DNA of 64,000 nucleotides from Ptiloglossa arizonensis (Eukaryota > Arthropoda > Insecta > Hymenoptera > Colletidae), in contig NC_135055.1 of the NCBI RefSeq assembly GCF_051014685.1, positions 8,544,001 through 8,608,000 on the forward strand, read 5' to 3'. How positions within the stretch are numbered: the stretch's first letter is position 1; each line of letters starts with the position of its first letter. The position numbers and the translations under genes were made by a program. Below the pieces are notes generated by a model. The model was given only the letters and a program-made list of their open reading frames with translations, was not told where the DNA came from and made no database searches. This document shows, piece by piece, positions 9,543 through 21,323 of the stretch.

Positions 9543-10539
9543 CATTCTTTTCGTGCTATGTTATATATTTTTTATTCGAATCAAATAACGACGTCTAATG
9601 AGCGTGCTTCGTTCTGCGCAACAAGGTCATTCAAATAACTGCACGCCACGGTTAACTTATATTAATATTTTAGTTATGTCGCGGCACGTTCGGTATGTAA
9701 TATTTGTCACCTCCATTCCGGTGATTTTAAATTTGTGATAAAGTAACAGTTGGTTCCCCATTGAACAACAATGTCGATTATCGGAACAACGTTAAAACAA
9801 GTATCCTCTGGAGCAACGAGAAGTATTCGATGTCAGTTGCATTAGTAGTCGCGCGACACTTCGGTTCCTAAAGAAGTTCGAACAACTTGCTCCCAATGGA
9901 TTATTGATTAATCATTTACTTCCGTATTTCAGATAGTTAGTTTTATCGCAGACCGTTGTAACGTATTGCACCCTGGGGGCAAATAACGATCGTTTCAGAG
10001 TTACGTAAAGGTGGCCAGCTCACTCTCCCTTTCTGCCTAAATAAATTGAACGCCTTGAGAAGTAATTATTTTAATACAGGCCCAACTAGTCTCGTTCACT
10101 TTTAATAACTTACCGAGACAACGAAAATAAATTTCATGCTGATATTAACAGCCAATTCTACATTTAGAGTTTTAGAAAATTCTAAAGATGTGTTTGAGAT
10201 CAACTGTGTTTGAAACAATTTAGTTGAAACTTCAATTCGCGAAAGATTGTCCCAATTGAATCGAAGAACCGTAATCAAAGGTTGTATTTATCGACAAAAG
10301 TAAATTCAGTCGTCCAAGATCTGATGGTTTAGTTTAGATAAGGTGCCCTGTTAATGCACGTAATACAAAATATACCAAACAACTGTCAAAGGAGTTGATG
10401 GATCTGTATTCGTTTGGAGTATTACTACTATTAATGATACCGGTCTTATCCATCGTACAAACATTGTTAAAAATGTTCTTTTGCCATTTGCTATTGGCTA
10501 TATAAATAAAAGGTTTTGTAAAAGCGAAAGTAAAAGATC

Positions 10540-10566
10540 TGGGTTAGGTATGGGTTAGGTCTGGGT
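10540..10566 (+). repeat. short TTAGGT-containing repeat
   Basis: TGGGTTAGGTATGGGTTAGGTCTGGGT: two and a half ~10-bp units containing the insect telomere pentamer TTAGG. Too short and irregular to be a telomeric array. Confidence 0.4.
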
Positions 10567-11607
10567 AAAACATCTGAGTATCTGCGATCAACTTCAATAA
10601 GAGACAATGACAACTAAGTAAAAATTGTAAAAAATATGAGGAGCTCAACGTTTAAAGAAATAGATGTGACAGAACTGTTAGAAATAGGTTTGAATGGATT
10701 GAGTGAAATAGATTTTTTATTCTGTGTTAAAATAATTCAGAACAAAAGAGTCAAGAATGTGTTTTGGGTATCGGAAAATAAAATATTAATTAAAATAGTC
10801 AGTACAAATATGTATTCATATAATAATATCGTATAAATGATTTAGAGCAATCATAATTATTATATTCCTGTAAGTGTTTATGTTTAAAATTCCTTCTTGG
10901 AGAAACTTAAATTTTAACGTTCAAAACTTTCCTTATATTAAAAAGAAACTCTCCCCTTCGTTTTTAAGCTTATAGCTTTAAAAACAGTCGTAATTAATTT
11001 AATTTATGTTTCAAAATAAAAAATCATGTCTCAGATATTTTTGAGCACACTTCTGACAAACGTGCATCGCCTGTTATCGTATCTTGAATTATTCGCCTCA
11101 TTAGACAAGTTAATCGTGTGCAACAAAGTTTCCCAAACATGTTCTGTTCACTGTGCTTTTAATATTTCAGACATTTTTTAATACCTAAAAGTTCCATTTA
11201 TTAAATAGTTAAGTATAAATAACTTGATCAAACTTCATTTCTTTAGGGACGAATTATTTTGTTTGAAATAAGCAAGAATTCAAATTGATATTGATCTATG
11301 ACATATATCAATGTTGTGACAATGTTCCTGTAATATGTAATTGGGAAATTAAATTATGAATATTTATTCAAAATTTTAGCGATTGTTTCCATGTTTCAGT
11401 ACTTAAAATATAATAATTTGAGAAGTGAACGTATACGTATGTAATATATTATTTTTTAAGAGATTAATATCTATTTGTCACCGGACAAAAAAGAAAAGTT
11501 TGTCATGGAGATATTTAATACGAGTTCTTAATATCTCAGTGTTTAGAAATCTTGGAGCGTATAGTTTAGGAATTATCGAATAAAAGGTTAATAAATAACA
11601 TATATAC

Positions 11608-11827
11608 TTCGATGTGAGGGCGTCGCTCCATTCAGTTTCTACGGTGATACGCGGTTCGCTATCAACATCATTCTCAGAATGCGGTGACGTTACCACTGGC
11701 TGATTCCCACGGTACCAAGCCACTGTGCCCAAATCGTGAGGCCCTTGGGACATCAAACAGGTCAGCGTAAGAACACTGCCGGTTTTCACGTATATGTCTG
11801 ATGGGCCGCTTATTCTGGCTCGCGCCT
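11608..11827 (-). CDS. dpr-family protein, exon encoding the first half of Ig domain 2
   Basis: Internal exon of a defective-proboscis-extension-response (dpr) family gene, encoding neuronal Ig-superfamily surface proteins that pair with DIP proteins in synaptic partner recognition. Read on the minus strand, the acceptor ...TTTGTTTCAG ends at 11828 and the donor GTATAT begins at 11607. The 220-bp exon carries 72 whole codons plus two bases at each end. It reads through a potential N-terminal EARARISGPSDIYVKTGS, the first Ig cysteine in LTLTCLMSQGPHDLGT, the core tryptophan in VAWYRG, and RITVETEW ending in TS(K/R). The missing second half (L-R-I...Y-x-C) should be on the next exon. Open reading continues past the donor only into non-Ig residues, supporting splicing there. 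The paralogue cannot be assigned. No sister exon is seen in the window, implying long introns. Confidence 0.87.
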
Positions 11828-14545
11828 CTGAAACAAATAAAATTTTTCTCAGTTAATGTACGCACAATGAAATCATCAACATATGGAACAAAACGAGCGT
11901 ATCTTGTTAATGTGTAAATTACATTCAATCTGAAATGTTACTATACATTTTTTAAATTATAAACCAAGAGCATTTGAATATTTAAGGTTCAGTTGATTAG
12001 GTTCATCTGTCAACTAATTGAACAACTGATTATGACAAAAACATATACAAAGTGATTGTTTATAATCCAGAGGTCAATTTCCTTAAAAATGATCGCTTAA
12101 AACAATTCATCGATAGAGTGTGAAACAACAACTTTCAATTAAGTAGATTTACAATATAGATATGTAAGAGTCGTGAATATTGGATTTATCGGGTTAACAA
12201 TTTTAATTAGCTTTCGAAGGCTTGCTTGTGAGCAAACATATTTCTTGTAACTTGAAACCATCCTTCTAACTTCAACCTATACAGGATGAACCACGTAACT
12301 ATATCTCCTTGATTACTTTCGGTGTTAATGGATGGTGTGAATTACTTTATTTTGGATAATTTCACTCAGACCAGAATTCATATGCTGACTGTAATTTTTT
12401 TTTTTATAAATTACTTTTATCACTGTATTGTAGTGGGTACAGAAACGAATTCAGCAAGCACTGGACAGTTTTTTGGTCGCCATTGAAACTAAAAGTACAT
12501 TTGGAGATACTAATTAAGAGGAACACTACAAGCCTGTACACTTTCCAGCGTTGTTGTGCGATTAATATTAATCTTATGTTATCGCTGTTTGACGTGTGAC
12601 TGTTCGTATGAAAAGTGTATTTAAGTAAAAAGCTTTTTAGAAACTTATTTAATTTACCAATGAATTCTATGAATTACTAACGAAATATTTACCTTTGTAC
12701 ATAATTGAGTAACTTCGAAAAGTAAAAAGAAAAAAAATGATTTATAGAAACTATAATATAATCAAATTGCGGGCTCCTCGAAACCAAATTGTTCTACATA
12801 AATCAATATCGAAAATAATCCAGATGATCGAATTTGATAGCTTGCGCAATAAAGTGACCAGGAGTTGCAATTTAAAAGGACTGGTCCATTATGAATTTTC
12901 ATGCACTGGTTCACTGGTCACATTATCGTTGATGTGAATTTAGTTAAAATAAACTTTGCGCATTAGACAGCATTCTATTATTTGGATATAGTATACAGAT
13001 TCTTGTCCAGCACACATATTAGATTTTTAAAGGTTTACACATTTGAACAGTACGGATTTAAAGTATCTATTTTTATTTATAATATAAAATTTGCATTCAA
13101 AAAACGGCACACTATCATTCAATTTGTTATTAGTAATAAATTATGGCATTTGTTATTTAGATTTTTTATTTGCTAAAAAATCGATTTTACATACATCGTT
13201 GGAGTTAACATTGCATAAAAGTCTTAAAATAGAAATACGTCAGAACTGTGAAATTATTAAGTTATTCTGTAAGTGAGGGTATGGTTTTCAATTTCAGCTT
13301 TATTGCGTTCTTTAAATGTTTCGTTAGAGAATGGATACAAATTTTCATCGTTGCTTCTGAAAGAAAGGGATTATCATGATTTAATTTATTCGTCGTTATA
13401 ATTACATCTCAGTTTATTAAAGAAATACCAGCAAAATTATACGTTGAAAAATTCATAAGTAATTTAAAATGTGAATAGATTTTGAACCTACGTTACATAA
13501 GCAACTTCATGATGTACCTACGTTATTAAAGGAGAATGGAATGAATAAATACACGATCGAAAAATAGTTTTAAAAATTTGCATCAAGTGATAAATCAGAT
13601 AACGACATACCAACCCCTGAAGGTAAACCATGTACTACTGATGATGGTGTAGATACTGAAAACCGCCGCTGAGTCGGATTACAATCCGAAATACGCTGAA
13701 TTTACAAAACAGAGTTGAATGTGATGAGTAATCAAATGATTTGTTTACATTTTTATCGACTATGTGGAATGAAAAGTGTACCATTGAACAAATCGTCGTT
13801 CGCATAAAATCATGGAAAACAAAAAAACCAGAACTCGCTTGTTGCTGATTTTACCTCAAAATAACAGTTGATAAATTGTACCCGATTTTCCATATGCTTC
13901 GTAACCACTTTTTTTAAAATTAGTTATCACTTTTTTCAATCACTGGACAATTATACGAAACTATAGGTTGCTTCATAAACCGAGAGATACTTAAATAGTA
14001 ATTGATAGTCCTTTTGCTTCTAAAGATAAAGTAATTAATATTTTTTAGAGTAAATAAAATTTTACTCCAAAAAGATCTTAAACATCAATTAATTTGTTAA
14101 GCTCAAAATTAGGTACATATTTGAGTCGAAACAAGAAGACGTATTCTTTCAAATATTTCTAGAAAAATCTAGGTGATAAGATAAGTTAGAATTTTACATG
14201 TTTTATCAATACAATGAAAAAATTGATTTGTTCAAATTGTTGATACTTAAAATCCAAAACCACTGAACAAAAATAAAAAGTTGAAACGGAATTTTAATTA
14301 CTATTAATAGAACTATAAAGTGAATCCCCCCCAAAAAACCTTAAAACAAAAATTTCACTCGAAGAGAAATGTTTATTTCGTTAAAGTTATTTCATATTAA
14401 ATGCTATTTATTCTTCATAAAAATTATCATTTGAAGTCAAATGTTTTCGACATTTGAAAAAAAATTACTTATATGATCTTACTTTTCCATCCAGCACCCT
14501 TGAAATAATTAAGATTAAAATTATTCCAGGTGAAACCAAGTACTA
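11828..14545. other. intron-like non-coding DNA upstream of the dpr exon
   Basis: No Ig1 exon is recognised on the minus strand. Minor items: a TE-end-like string ATACAGGATGAACCACGTAACT... at about 12281, and at 13589-13740 an acidic, coding-like stretch (SSDKSDNDIPTPEG..., stop, ESDYNPKYAEFTKQS in the same frame) that may be a decayed TE protein. Confidence 0.4.
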
Positions 14546-14664
14546 GGTTGTTCGGAAAGTCATTTCGTTTTTTTTTTGGTGAAAATGAAACACGATTTTT
14601 TTAGAGTGTATAAACATTTTATTAAATTATATATTCTCCATTTTGGAAAACGAAATATTTTATG
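14546..14664 (-). mobile_element. mariner-type MITE, copy 2 (one end eroded)
   Basis: Reverse-complement copy of the MITE at 7682-7816. It begins after a TA at 14544-14545 with GGTTGTTCGGAAAGTCATTTCG-type sequence. Its core differs from copy 1 by about one base in 69. The far terminal repeat is disrupted (CGAAATATTTTATGG instead of CGAAATGACTTTCCG), so this copy could no longer be excised normally. Confidence 0.85.
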
Positions 14665-16482
14665 GAAAGGAAGGTTAGACAAATAGATTATTAGAAGAAA
14701 AGTTGCACAGAATGACAAGAACGGTTGAACAAAAGATGAACCAATACAAAAATATTTATACGATAATAAAAATAAAGTGCAGTAAAGTTTTTACGAAATA
14801 TATTTATATAAATTGTAAATATAAACTATTAATAGTTTTATATACCAACATAAAGAAAAATTGCTTTTTTTTATCACATTGCACACTTCTTCCGTTGAAT
14901 TGAGAAGTGTAATTATATAAATATTTAAAATTAAAGTTTCTACTACATTCGTGTTAGCCTAGTCTACCAATAAGATGTAAATACCTGTTCATAAAGTTAG
15001 TAAATGTCGTTACAAATTACATACACCTTTCTAAGTATCTTCACTGGAAATCTAGTAAACTTAAAATCTTAACTTTGTCTTTAATTTTCCTGTGGGTATA
15101 AAATTCGAACAACGATATAAGATTTAGTGCCGTAAAAATGCGTTAAGCGCCAGGTTGAATTTAATTCATTGGTGTAACACACCAATTAAACATTACCAAG
15201 ATGTTCCTCAATTTTTCACGAAACTAGTTTCTGTGTGTACATTTCGGTTGATCGTATCGTACGGGCAATTCCCGATTACACGAATAATCGTGAGCCTATA
15301 TACGTGTGTATGGGGCACTGGTAACTATCAAACAAAAGCGAGCCGATAAAAAGATTTTGCTGGATTTCCCGCTTGACCAGCTGAATAAATGTTTTCAAGC
15401 GAGTACGTGATTTATTTCGTCGCGCGATTTGCGGCCAGCTTAAAACAAAAGAATCCATTGCGTTCGAACTAACCAGCGAACAAACCTTTTATGAACGTAT
15501 CGTGACAGCTTTTAATGTTTTCGGGACACAAATAGTCCATGCGAGTCCGTTGTTTATTTTCAAGCACAGTTCCTTTCATTCATTCTTTGATCTTCGATTA
15601 CGGAATTTTCCATGCAAATGGATTTTCTTTGTCCAACTCGTGGAAAAATGTTAAAATGCAACCGTTAACTGCATATGTCGTGGTATTTTTCGCGATACAG
15701 GAAGAACAAAGAAACGATAAAATATCCGCCAGTAATATTATAACATAATCGTTTAAATACATTTGATAAATTTCAGGGTAATTATTTAGAAATGGGGGAT
15801 CGCACCGATTTCGTCGATTTTTGAATATATTGTGGAAATAAAATTTGGAACTTTTTCCTGGACATATAATCTCACTATTCAAAATTTTTGCAAAAATCTA
15901 TCGTTACTACTGCAATGAACATTGCCTATAGCTACGTGCTTGTGGCAGCGTGTGTATAAGCGTTGAGTCGCCGATTGTTTATAGTTTGTAAAAAGACATT
16001 AATAAGTACTTAACTTAGAACCGAGTTCTGGTCTCAAGATGGTCGAAATAGAAAAACCTAGCCCGAACCTAATCCATCAAATTAGTTACTAGGTAGAATA
16101 TGTAGTTTATGTAAGGTTTGGGTTAGGTTTTTTTATTCCAGCCGCCTCGATCCAATTATTAAGTACACTCGTTTGGTCGTTGGTCGCTGGCCAATTAAGG
16201 GTATTGAGAGGCAAACATTTTCCATTTATATCGCTCTCTTTATTTTTTGCATTTTGCTTTCGCTCATCATTCGCTCCAAAGTTTTATTGGCTAATTCCTT
16301 GTTTTTGAAAAATTTCTCCATACATAAAACACGAATATCGATATCGATCGACGATCTCACGTGGATAGAAGGCCCCCTAAGCCATGTGAAAATAAAAAAT
16401 TAAAGGTAAAAATGAAACAAGGATGCGAATAAATTTCATTGGAGGTTAAAAGTCAAGGGAAGTTGTATCACGTTCCTATATA
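14665..16482. other. non-coding stretch
   Basis: No exon is recognised. It contains a perfect small inverted repeat (ATTGGTGT/ACACCAAT, 15168-15186) and another GGGTTAGGT motif near 16115. Short open frames at 15155-15882 overlap on both strands and match nothing I know. Confidence 0.45.
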
Positions 16483-17078
16483 TGTATAAACGGAGTTGTA
16501 TTATATTTAATAAATACAAATTAGTTCTTTTCTCTACAAATAATTTTCAAAATATTAACCCTTTCCACTCGAGAGGCGATCCTCGATCGCCACTTAATTC
16601 GGTGTGCTTTCTCCAATTCGGTAAACCATCGTGGTTTGGAATTAAAATTAAAATTCAATTACTACTTTCCTGTAAGATGTAAACATATGTATATGAAACG
16701 TTGAAATGAAAATGTTCCGTTTGAAATTAATTACACGATTTGAAGGATTTCATCGAGGTGGTGGTTTCTGGTAGCAGAAAAGCTTCGAGTGCAAAGGGTT
16801 AATGATTATTACTCATATTAAATCGTATTCGTTTTTTCATTACGAGCAATTTATCGAATCAATGATAGTATTTGAACAGAAACGAAATCATTCTGTTTCT
16901 GAATAGCTAACATTTGATTAAAAGGCTACGCCAATGACGCAGTATTCTCTCACACTTGGTCTTGTTATGGTCGCCATTGATCTTCGTCGGTGTCTTCGGC
17001 CAATGGCGATTCTAGCTTGCGAGAGAGAATAGATTACGGAAGAAGCGAGGATGTAAACACGCTGTGCTTTCTTCTCGT
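16483..17078 (-). mobile_element. Ty1/copia-type LTR fragment A, carrying a MITE
   Basis: This block aligns in the same orientation with the LTR at 17753-18177. Shared strings include ATACAAATTAGTTCTTTTC, TTTTTCATTACGAG and ACATTTG(A/G)TTA, ending around TGTAAACA. It is interrupted by a 240-bp element at 16559-16798 that the other copy lacks. The TGTTGGAAC end is not found, so the copy is incomplete at its right edge. Confidence 0.7.
16559..16798 (+). mobile_element. piggyBac-type MITE with TTAA target duplication
   Basis: TTAA at 16555-16558 and 16799-16802 flanks a 240-bp element with inverted ends CCCTTTCCACTCGAG and CTTCGAGTGCAAAGGG. TTAA targets and CCC...GGG ends are the hallmark of the piggyBac superfamily. 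The homologous LTR at 17753-18177 has an unfilled site (AAAATAATAATGATT against AAAATATTAA-[element]-TTAATGATT), which confirms insertion. Non-autonomous, no coding. A piggyBac transposase relic occurs at about 45430. Confidence 0.9.
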
Positions 17079-17752
17079 GAGCGGATAATGTTTTCAAGGA
17101 CTTCGTAACTGTCTTTCAATTGCACTTTTAGCGCGATGTTCTTAAAGAGGGTGTGCAAAGATATATGTCTATGAACTGAGGTCGATGAAACTTCGGCAAC
17201 AATGCGGAATTCCCTTCAAGCTCCTAATCCTTTGTCTTAATGGGTGGGTCTATCGAAAACCATTGAAAACTAATTTCCATCTTGCCCTTCAGAAACTCCA
17301 GGGTTTATAACACGTCTACTTGCTATTGAGAACAGGGGGAGCAAGTATACTTAAAGCACTAGACCCTGTTTTCTTCCGTGAAAATGCTGTCTATGTGTTG
17401 CTTCGTAACAATAGATTCTTATAGTGAACGCATGTAGCTATTTGTATAGCTAAATTTCAACTTTGTTTGTAAATTTATGATATAAACTATCGACTATCGA
17501 CCTGTTTCTCTGACTCCATATTTTATAAGTTTTAATTGTCAATGCTATATATAAAGGACATGCAGCATTTTTGTACTTGTTTTGTATCCGAAAGCTCTTT
17601 TATAATAATCATTAATATTTTGAAAATTATTTATAGCAAAAACTAAATTGTATTTAGCATAGTGGTTTGGTGTAAAGGTTATGCTTGTTTTAATTTTGGT
17701 ACGACTTGTTTTTGTGTAAATTGTAATTATATGACATTTATCTAGATAGAAA
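17079..17752. other. non-coding spacer between two LTR copies
   Basis: No recognisable gene or repeat in this 0.7-kb spacer. Confidence 0.4.
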
Positions 17753-18177
17753 TGAGGACAAGCGGAATTGTATTATTTTTATTGAATACAAATTAGTTCT
17801 TTTCGCTATAAATAATTTTCAAAATAATAATGATTATTACGCATATTATTACGAATTCAATTTTTCATTACGAGAAACTTATGGAATCAGTGATAGTATT
17901 TAAACAGGAACAATATCATTCAGTTTCTTAATAACTAACATTTGGTTACAAAGCTACGCCTTTGTCATAGTATTCTCTCCAACTTGGTCTTTGGCCAACA
18001 GCGATTATTGCTTGCGATAGCAGAAGTGGTGACGAATTACAGGGAGCACGTCGATGTAAACAACTTGTACCTTCTTTTGGCAGCAATATAACACATGCAC
18101 ACACCTATTTACGTTACGTGTGTAAATAGTATAAACGAAAAAGCAAAGATGTCGCGATTATGTCGTTTGTTCCAACA
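17753..18177 (-). mobile_element. Ty1/copia 3' LTR (copy B, ~425 bp)
   Basis: Read on the minus strand, the LTR starts TGTTGGAACAAACG at 18177, right after a polypurine tract AAGAGGGAG (18178-18186) that follows the end of copia RNase H. This is the classical gene-PPT-LTR order. It ends near 17753 with ...TCA. Related copies are at 16483-17078 and 38200-38530. Confidence 0.8.
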
Positions 18178-18187
18178 CTCCCTCTTA

Positions 18188-18640
18188 ATCGTTACATCTT
18201 TACTTTTAAACCCAAGCCATTCATAAATATCAAATGTTTATTCGAACTCAAGGGTCTTGTGAGTATATTGGCAATCATCTTATCTGTGCCTGTATACAAC
18301 AGATTGACTATGTTAGAATTAATAGCCTCTCGAACGAAGTAATTGAGAGTATCTATACCCATACCTGTACTGACTGATTATCATTGTATATTTTAACGAG
18401 CATTCTCTTATTGATTATTTCGTACATTAGATTGCTTAGAAATTTAGCTTCCTTGCAAGAAAGCTCCCATGAGATCGTTCCACCTCTTGATATAATCGCA
18501 TAGCCACTGAACGATTTGCAACCCGAGACATTGTTTGCGCAATCCGCGTCAACATATCTTATACTACGGAGATTTGTTTTTTAATGTCCCTTTTAAATAT
18601 CTCAGAACCCGTTTAGCTACGTTCAGTCAATCAGTCATCA
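18188..18640 (-). pseudogene. Ty1/copia pol remnant: RNase H domain and C-terminus
   Basis: The minus strand encodes the end of a Ty1/copia polyprotein, the domain that degrades the RNA template during reverse transcription. Recognisable in order: AKRVLRYLKGT; an RNase H start DADCA...KSFSGYAI; GGTISWELSCKEAKF, where canonical elements have S-x-EAE; YNDNQSV; and the C-terminal YTGTDKMIANILTRPLSSNK with the LGLKVKM end, directly before the PPT and LTR. A frame break after NDNQSVQVWV and the upstream truncation (no RT) show it is dead. The motif order and the adjoining LTR make the family assignment secure. Confidence 0.88.
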
Positions 18641-18799
18641 GCTAATCAGTCAATATCTCTCTTGTGCAGAAATAATTCTAGTGCAATACCTTATACTAAT
18701 ATCACCAATACACCACCAGCTATGACATCGCGACAAAAGCAGACCAGTTCTTCAAACACTGGTAAACACTTATAATAAAATACAATTATGGATGTAATG

Positions 18800-19280
18800 G
18801 AATTCGTACGGATCTAAAAAAAGTGTCATCCATCCTGGATCAAGGCGGTGTGCCCAGCTGAGTTTGAGTCTTGGTTCAGGACGTCCTTGGAGGTAACCTC
18901 TGGCAAATGTTTGACCGCTGCCTGGAAGCTCAGGGATATCCCTTCACCTGGAAGGTAGCCAAGATGGTTCTCCTTCAGAAGATAGACAGGACCGCTCTCC
19001 GTCCGCATACCAACCAATTTGTCTTCTTAATAATGCAAGCAAACTTTCCGAAAGGGTGTTGGCAACTTGCATCGTCGAGCACCTGTTATGGGGTGGGACC
19101 GAGCTGGCCAAGTGCCCGTTTAGATTCCAAGTACGGGCCCCCGTTATAAAATCTCGGATACAACACTTCCCTTCCATGAACATGTAATGTCGCAGAAGGA
19201 GGCTGCGGAGTGGAGGCATGAGCTCCCCGATGGGAGTCAAGCAAAACTCCCAGTCGATCGACTAATGTTTCTGTCCCCTG
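18800..19280 (+). pseudogene. R1-clade non-LTR retrotransposon, reverse-transcriptase fragment
   Basis: Fragment of the RT thumb-to-palm entry of an R1-like (LINE) element. One frame gives MFDRCLEAQGYPFTWKVAKM, followed by the VLL-K motif. A second frame gives RPICLLNNASKLSERVLATC, then IVEHL and a degraded F-G-F-R motif (CPFRFQVRAP). The region between the two has lost frame, and the catalytic FADD box is absent. At its 3' side GTCCCCTGAGAGACAGGG-type GC-rich sequence may still belong to the element. It lies 160 bp from the copia remnant but in the opposite orientation. Confidence 0.85.
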
Positions 19281-21095
19281 AGAGACAGGGAAGGCAGGCT
19301 TGTTAGTCTTTGGAAGATTAATTTATAATCCACATGAAACAAAAATAAAAGAGAAATGCTCGACCCAGTTAAAGGAATACGCATCGAATTGAATAAACTT
19401 TTCAATTTCGTTCGAATCAAAAACCTGTAGAAAACAGGTTTTCAGATCCCCTTGTAACTAATAATTTTGTACTTTTACGTTTCGAATTTTTGAAATTAGT
19501 ACACGAAAAGTTGTCACGAGCTACAAACCGAGTGTCTCATGGCCTCTTACGATAAGTTACCCTGATCGATATTTTTGTTAATCGATTATACACCGATTAA
19601 TATTTTCTTAATCTCAAGTTTGTTTTTTTCGAAGACTTTTCTGGAATAGATTTCTATAAATTTCTCCATTTAAACTTAATTTAAGGAAATAAGGATTCTA
19701 CTATCAATTTCCTTATTTTTATTTAGCGAAGTTGATCGTTTTAGCTGTTAAGAGACTTGCACATTTCAAAATGGAAATTTAGACAAGCCGATTAAATTGC
19801 GTTCAGGGAGTTCAACGAAACTACAATTAATAAATTCCCATTTCAAAATAAAATGCAAGTGATAACGAATACCCTCGTAATAAAATTTGGAAATGTCACG
19901 ATTGAAGTTGCCAATAGAAGCATTTCGAAATACCAAAGGGAAAACTGAATACAAAAATCTACCGTAGTTGAACAACAATTGCAAAACTGTAATTAAAGAA
20001 TCTAAATACACTTACAATGTGTACACAACGTACAAAACTGAAAGCAACAAAGTATAATTAAACGGGGAAACAACAATTGCCTGAAGAGAAATGAAAATAA
20101 ATAAAAAGAATTCGTGGATAGAATATATATCGTTACTAAAAACATCAATGAAAGCGAAGAGATGTAGAGGAAAATAAACAGGGTAAATGACATCAAAATA
20201 AACCATACCATTTCTACACATGCAACAACCGGGGATTTTTTTTACTAAAAAATTTAACAGAGACAACAACCATGTTACCAAGTAACGTTTCAAAATATTC
20301 CCAGAACCGAAAACAAATACAGAGGAAATTCAATTAGAACACGAGAAATAGGACGAGACTCAAATAGCCAAAGACCTTAATGAAAAGCGAAGTGTGAAAG
20401 ATGGGGACGCGAAAGAAACCAAACGTCTCCTTAAAAGTAGTCCAATTTTATTAATCTCGCACCTAGTTTGTCTCAATTCTATACGTGCAAACACGCCACT
20501 GATGAACTGGACTGAAACTCGAACTGGACTCAACTGTGCTGAACTCTGAACCCTCCCACGGCGTCGAACAACGCGTCCTTAAAACTAATGGAAAAAGACA
20601 AAGATAGATGTAAGAGGAAAAAAATATATAAAACACAAATGGACAAGAAAGTGAGGAGAATTGCAGGAAAACGGAGAAAGCGACAGGGTAGAAAAGTCTA
20701 GAAAATGCTACTCGTTTGTTCTCGCGCAAGTCTAGTCATTAGATGTTTGCGTCCAAGATCGGTCGAGAGCAAGACGAGGAATCGTCTAAACTGGAAAAAA
20801 AAATAAAAAGCAGGAAATATAAGGTATCAGAATGACAGAAAAGTGAAAGTATAGAGAAGAACAAAGAAACCAAGGTCTACTTTGACATATTCCAGATATT
20901 CGCGATAACTCTGGCAACGATGAAACCTAACGATTAGGATGTGCTGGGGACAAGAACCACGAAAGAAATGGACTAAATCAAACTATTAATATTGTAGACG
21001 CACGAGAAGTTGTCAGAAGTCTTACAAGTTAAAATGGCACAGGAGAAAGGTGAATAGTCTACTCTCATCATTTTTGACGCGACAGTTCCTCCTCC
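19281..21095. other. non-coding; A-rich strand-biased segment
   Basis: From about 19990 to 21010 the plus strand is strikingly A- and purine-rich (many AAAC, GAAAG and ACAAC tracts) with few T, unlike the flanks. No intact frame is present. Short plus-strand coding-like pieces (e.g. KKIKSRKYKVSE) may reflect a decayed A-rich retroelement, but I cannot assign them. Confidence 0.4.
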
Positions 21096-21323
21096 ATGCA
21101 GATACATTGTCACTATTGGCTAAATGGGCAAATGTAAAAGTTCAACGTGTAACGAGAAACACGAAAGGAAGAAAACACGAGAAAGCGAGATGCGAAGATA
21201 GACTGCAAATGCATTTCAGATACGTTTTACATCTGGTAGTGTTTTGTTTTGTTCACGTTTATCATCAAGCGGTGGACTTCTACGCTTGCCCAATTTAACA
21301 AATAATAACAATGTGTCTGCGTA
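21096..21323. repeat. imperfect inverted repeat, possible MITE
   Basis: The arm at 21096-21147 (TGCAGATACATTGTCACTATT...) is about 75% complementary to 21270-21323 (...AATAACAATGTGTCTGCGTA). About 120 bp lie between. The boundaries and a target duplication are not clear. Confidence 0.55.

Larger units (their letters stand above)
8601..11607. other. intron-like non-coding DNA downstream of the dpr exon
   Basis: No second dpr exon was found here, although the next exon in transcript order (the strand carrying the Y-x-C of the Ig fold) should lie at lower coordinates on the minus strand. It holds only small simple repeats: poly-C (9194-9206), the 9451-9542 minisatellite and TTAGGT motifs at 10540-10566. 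Confidence 0.5.

Noticed and set aside
10540..10566. TTAGG motifs as an interstitial telomere array
   Set aside because: Only two to three irregular ~10-bp units here, and single GGGTTAGGT strings at 8351 and 16115. Far too few for a telomeric tract.
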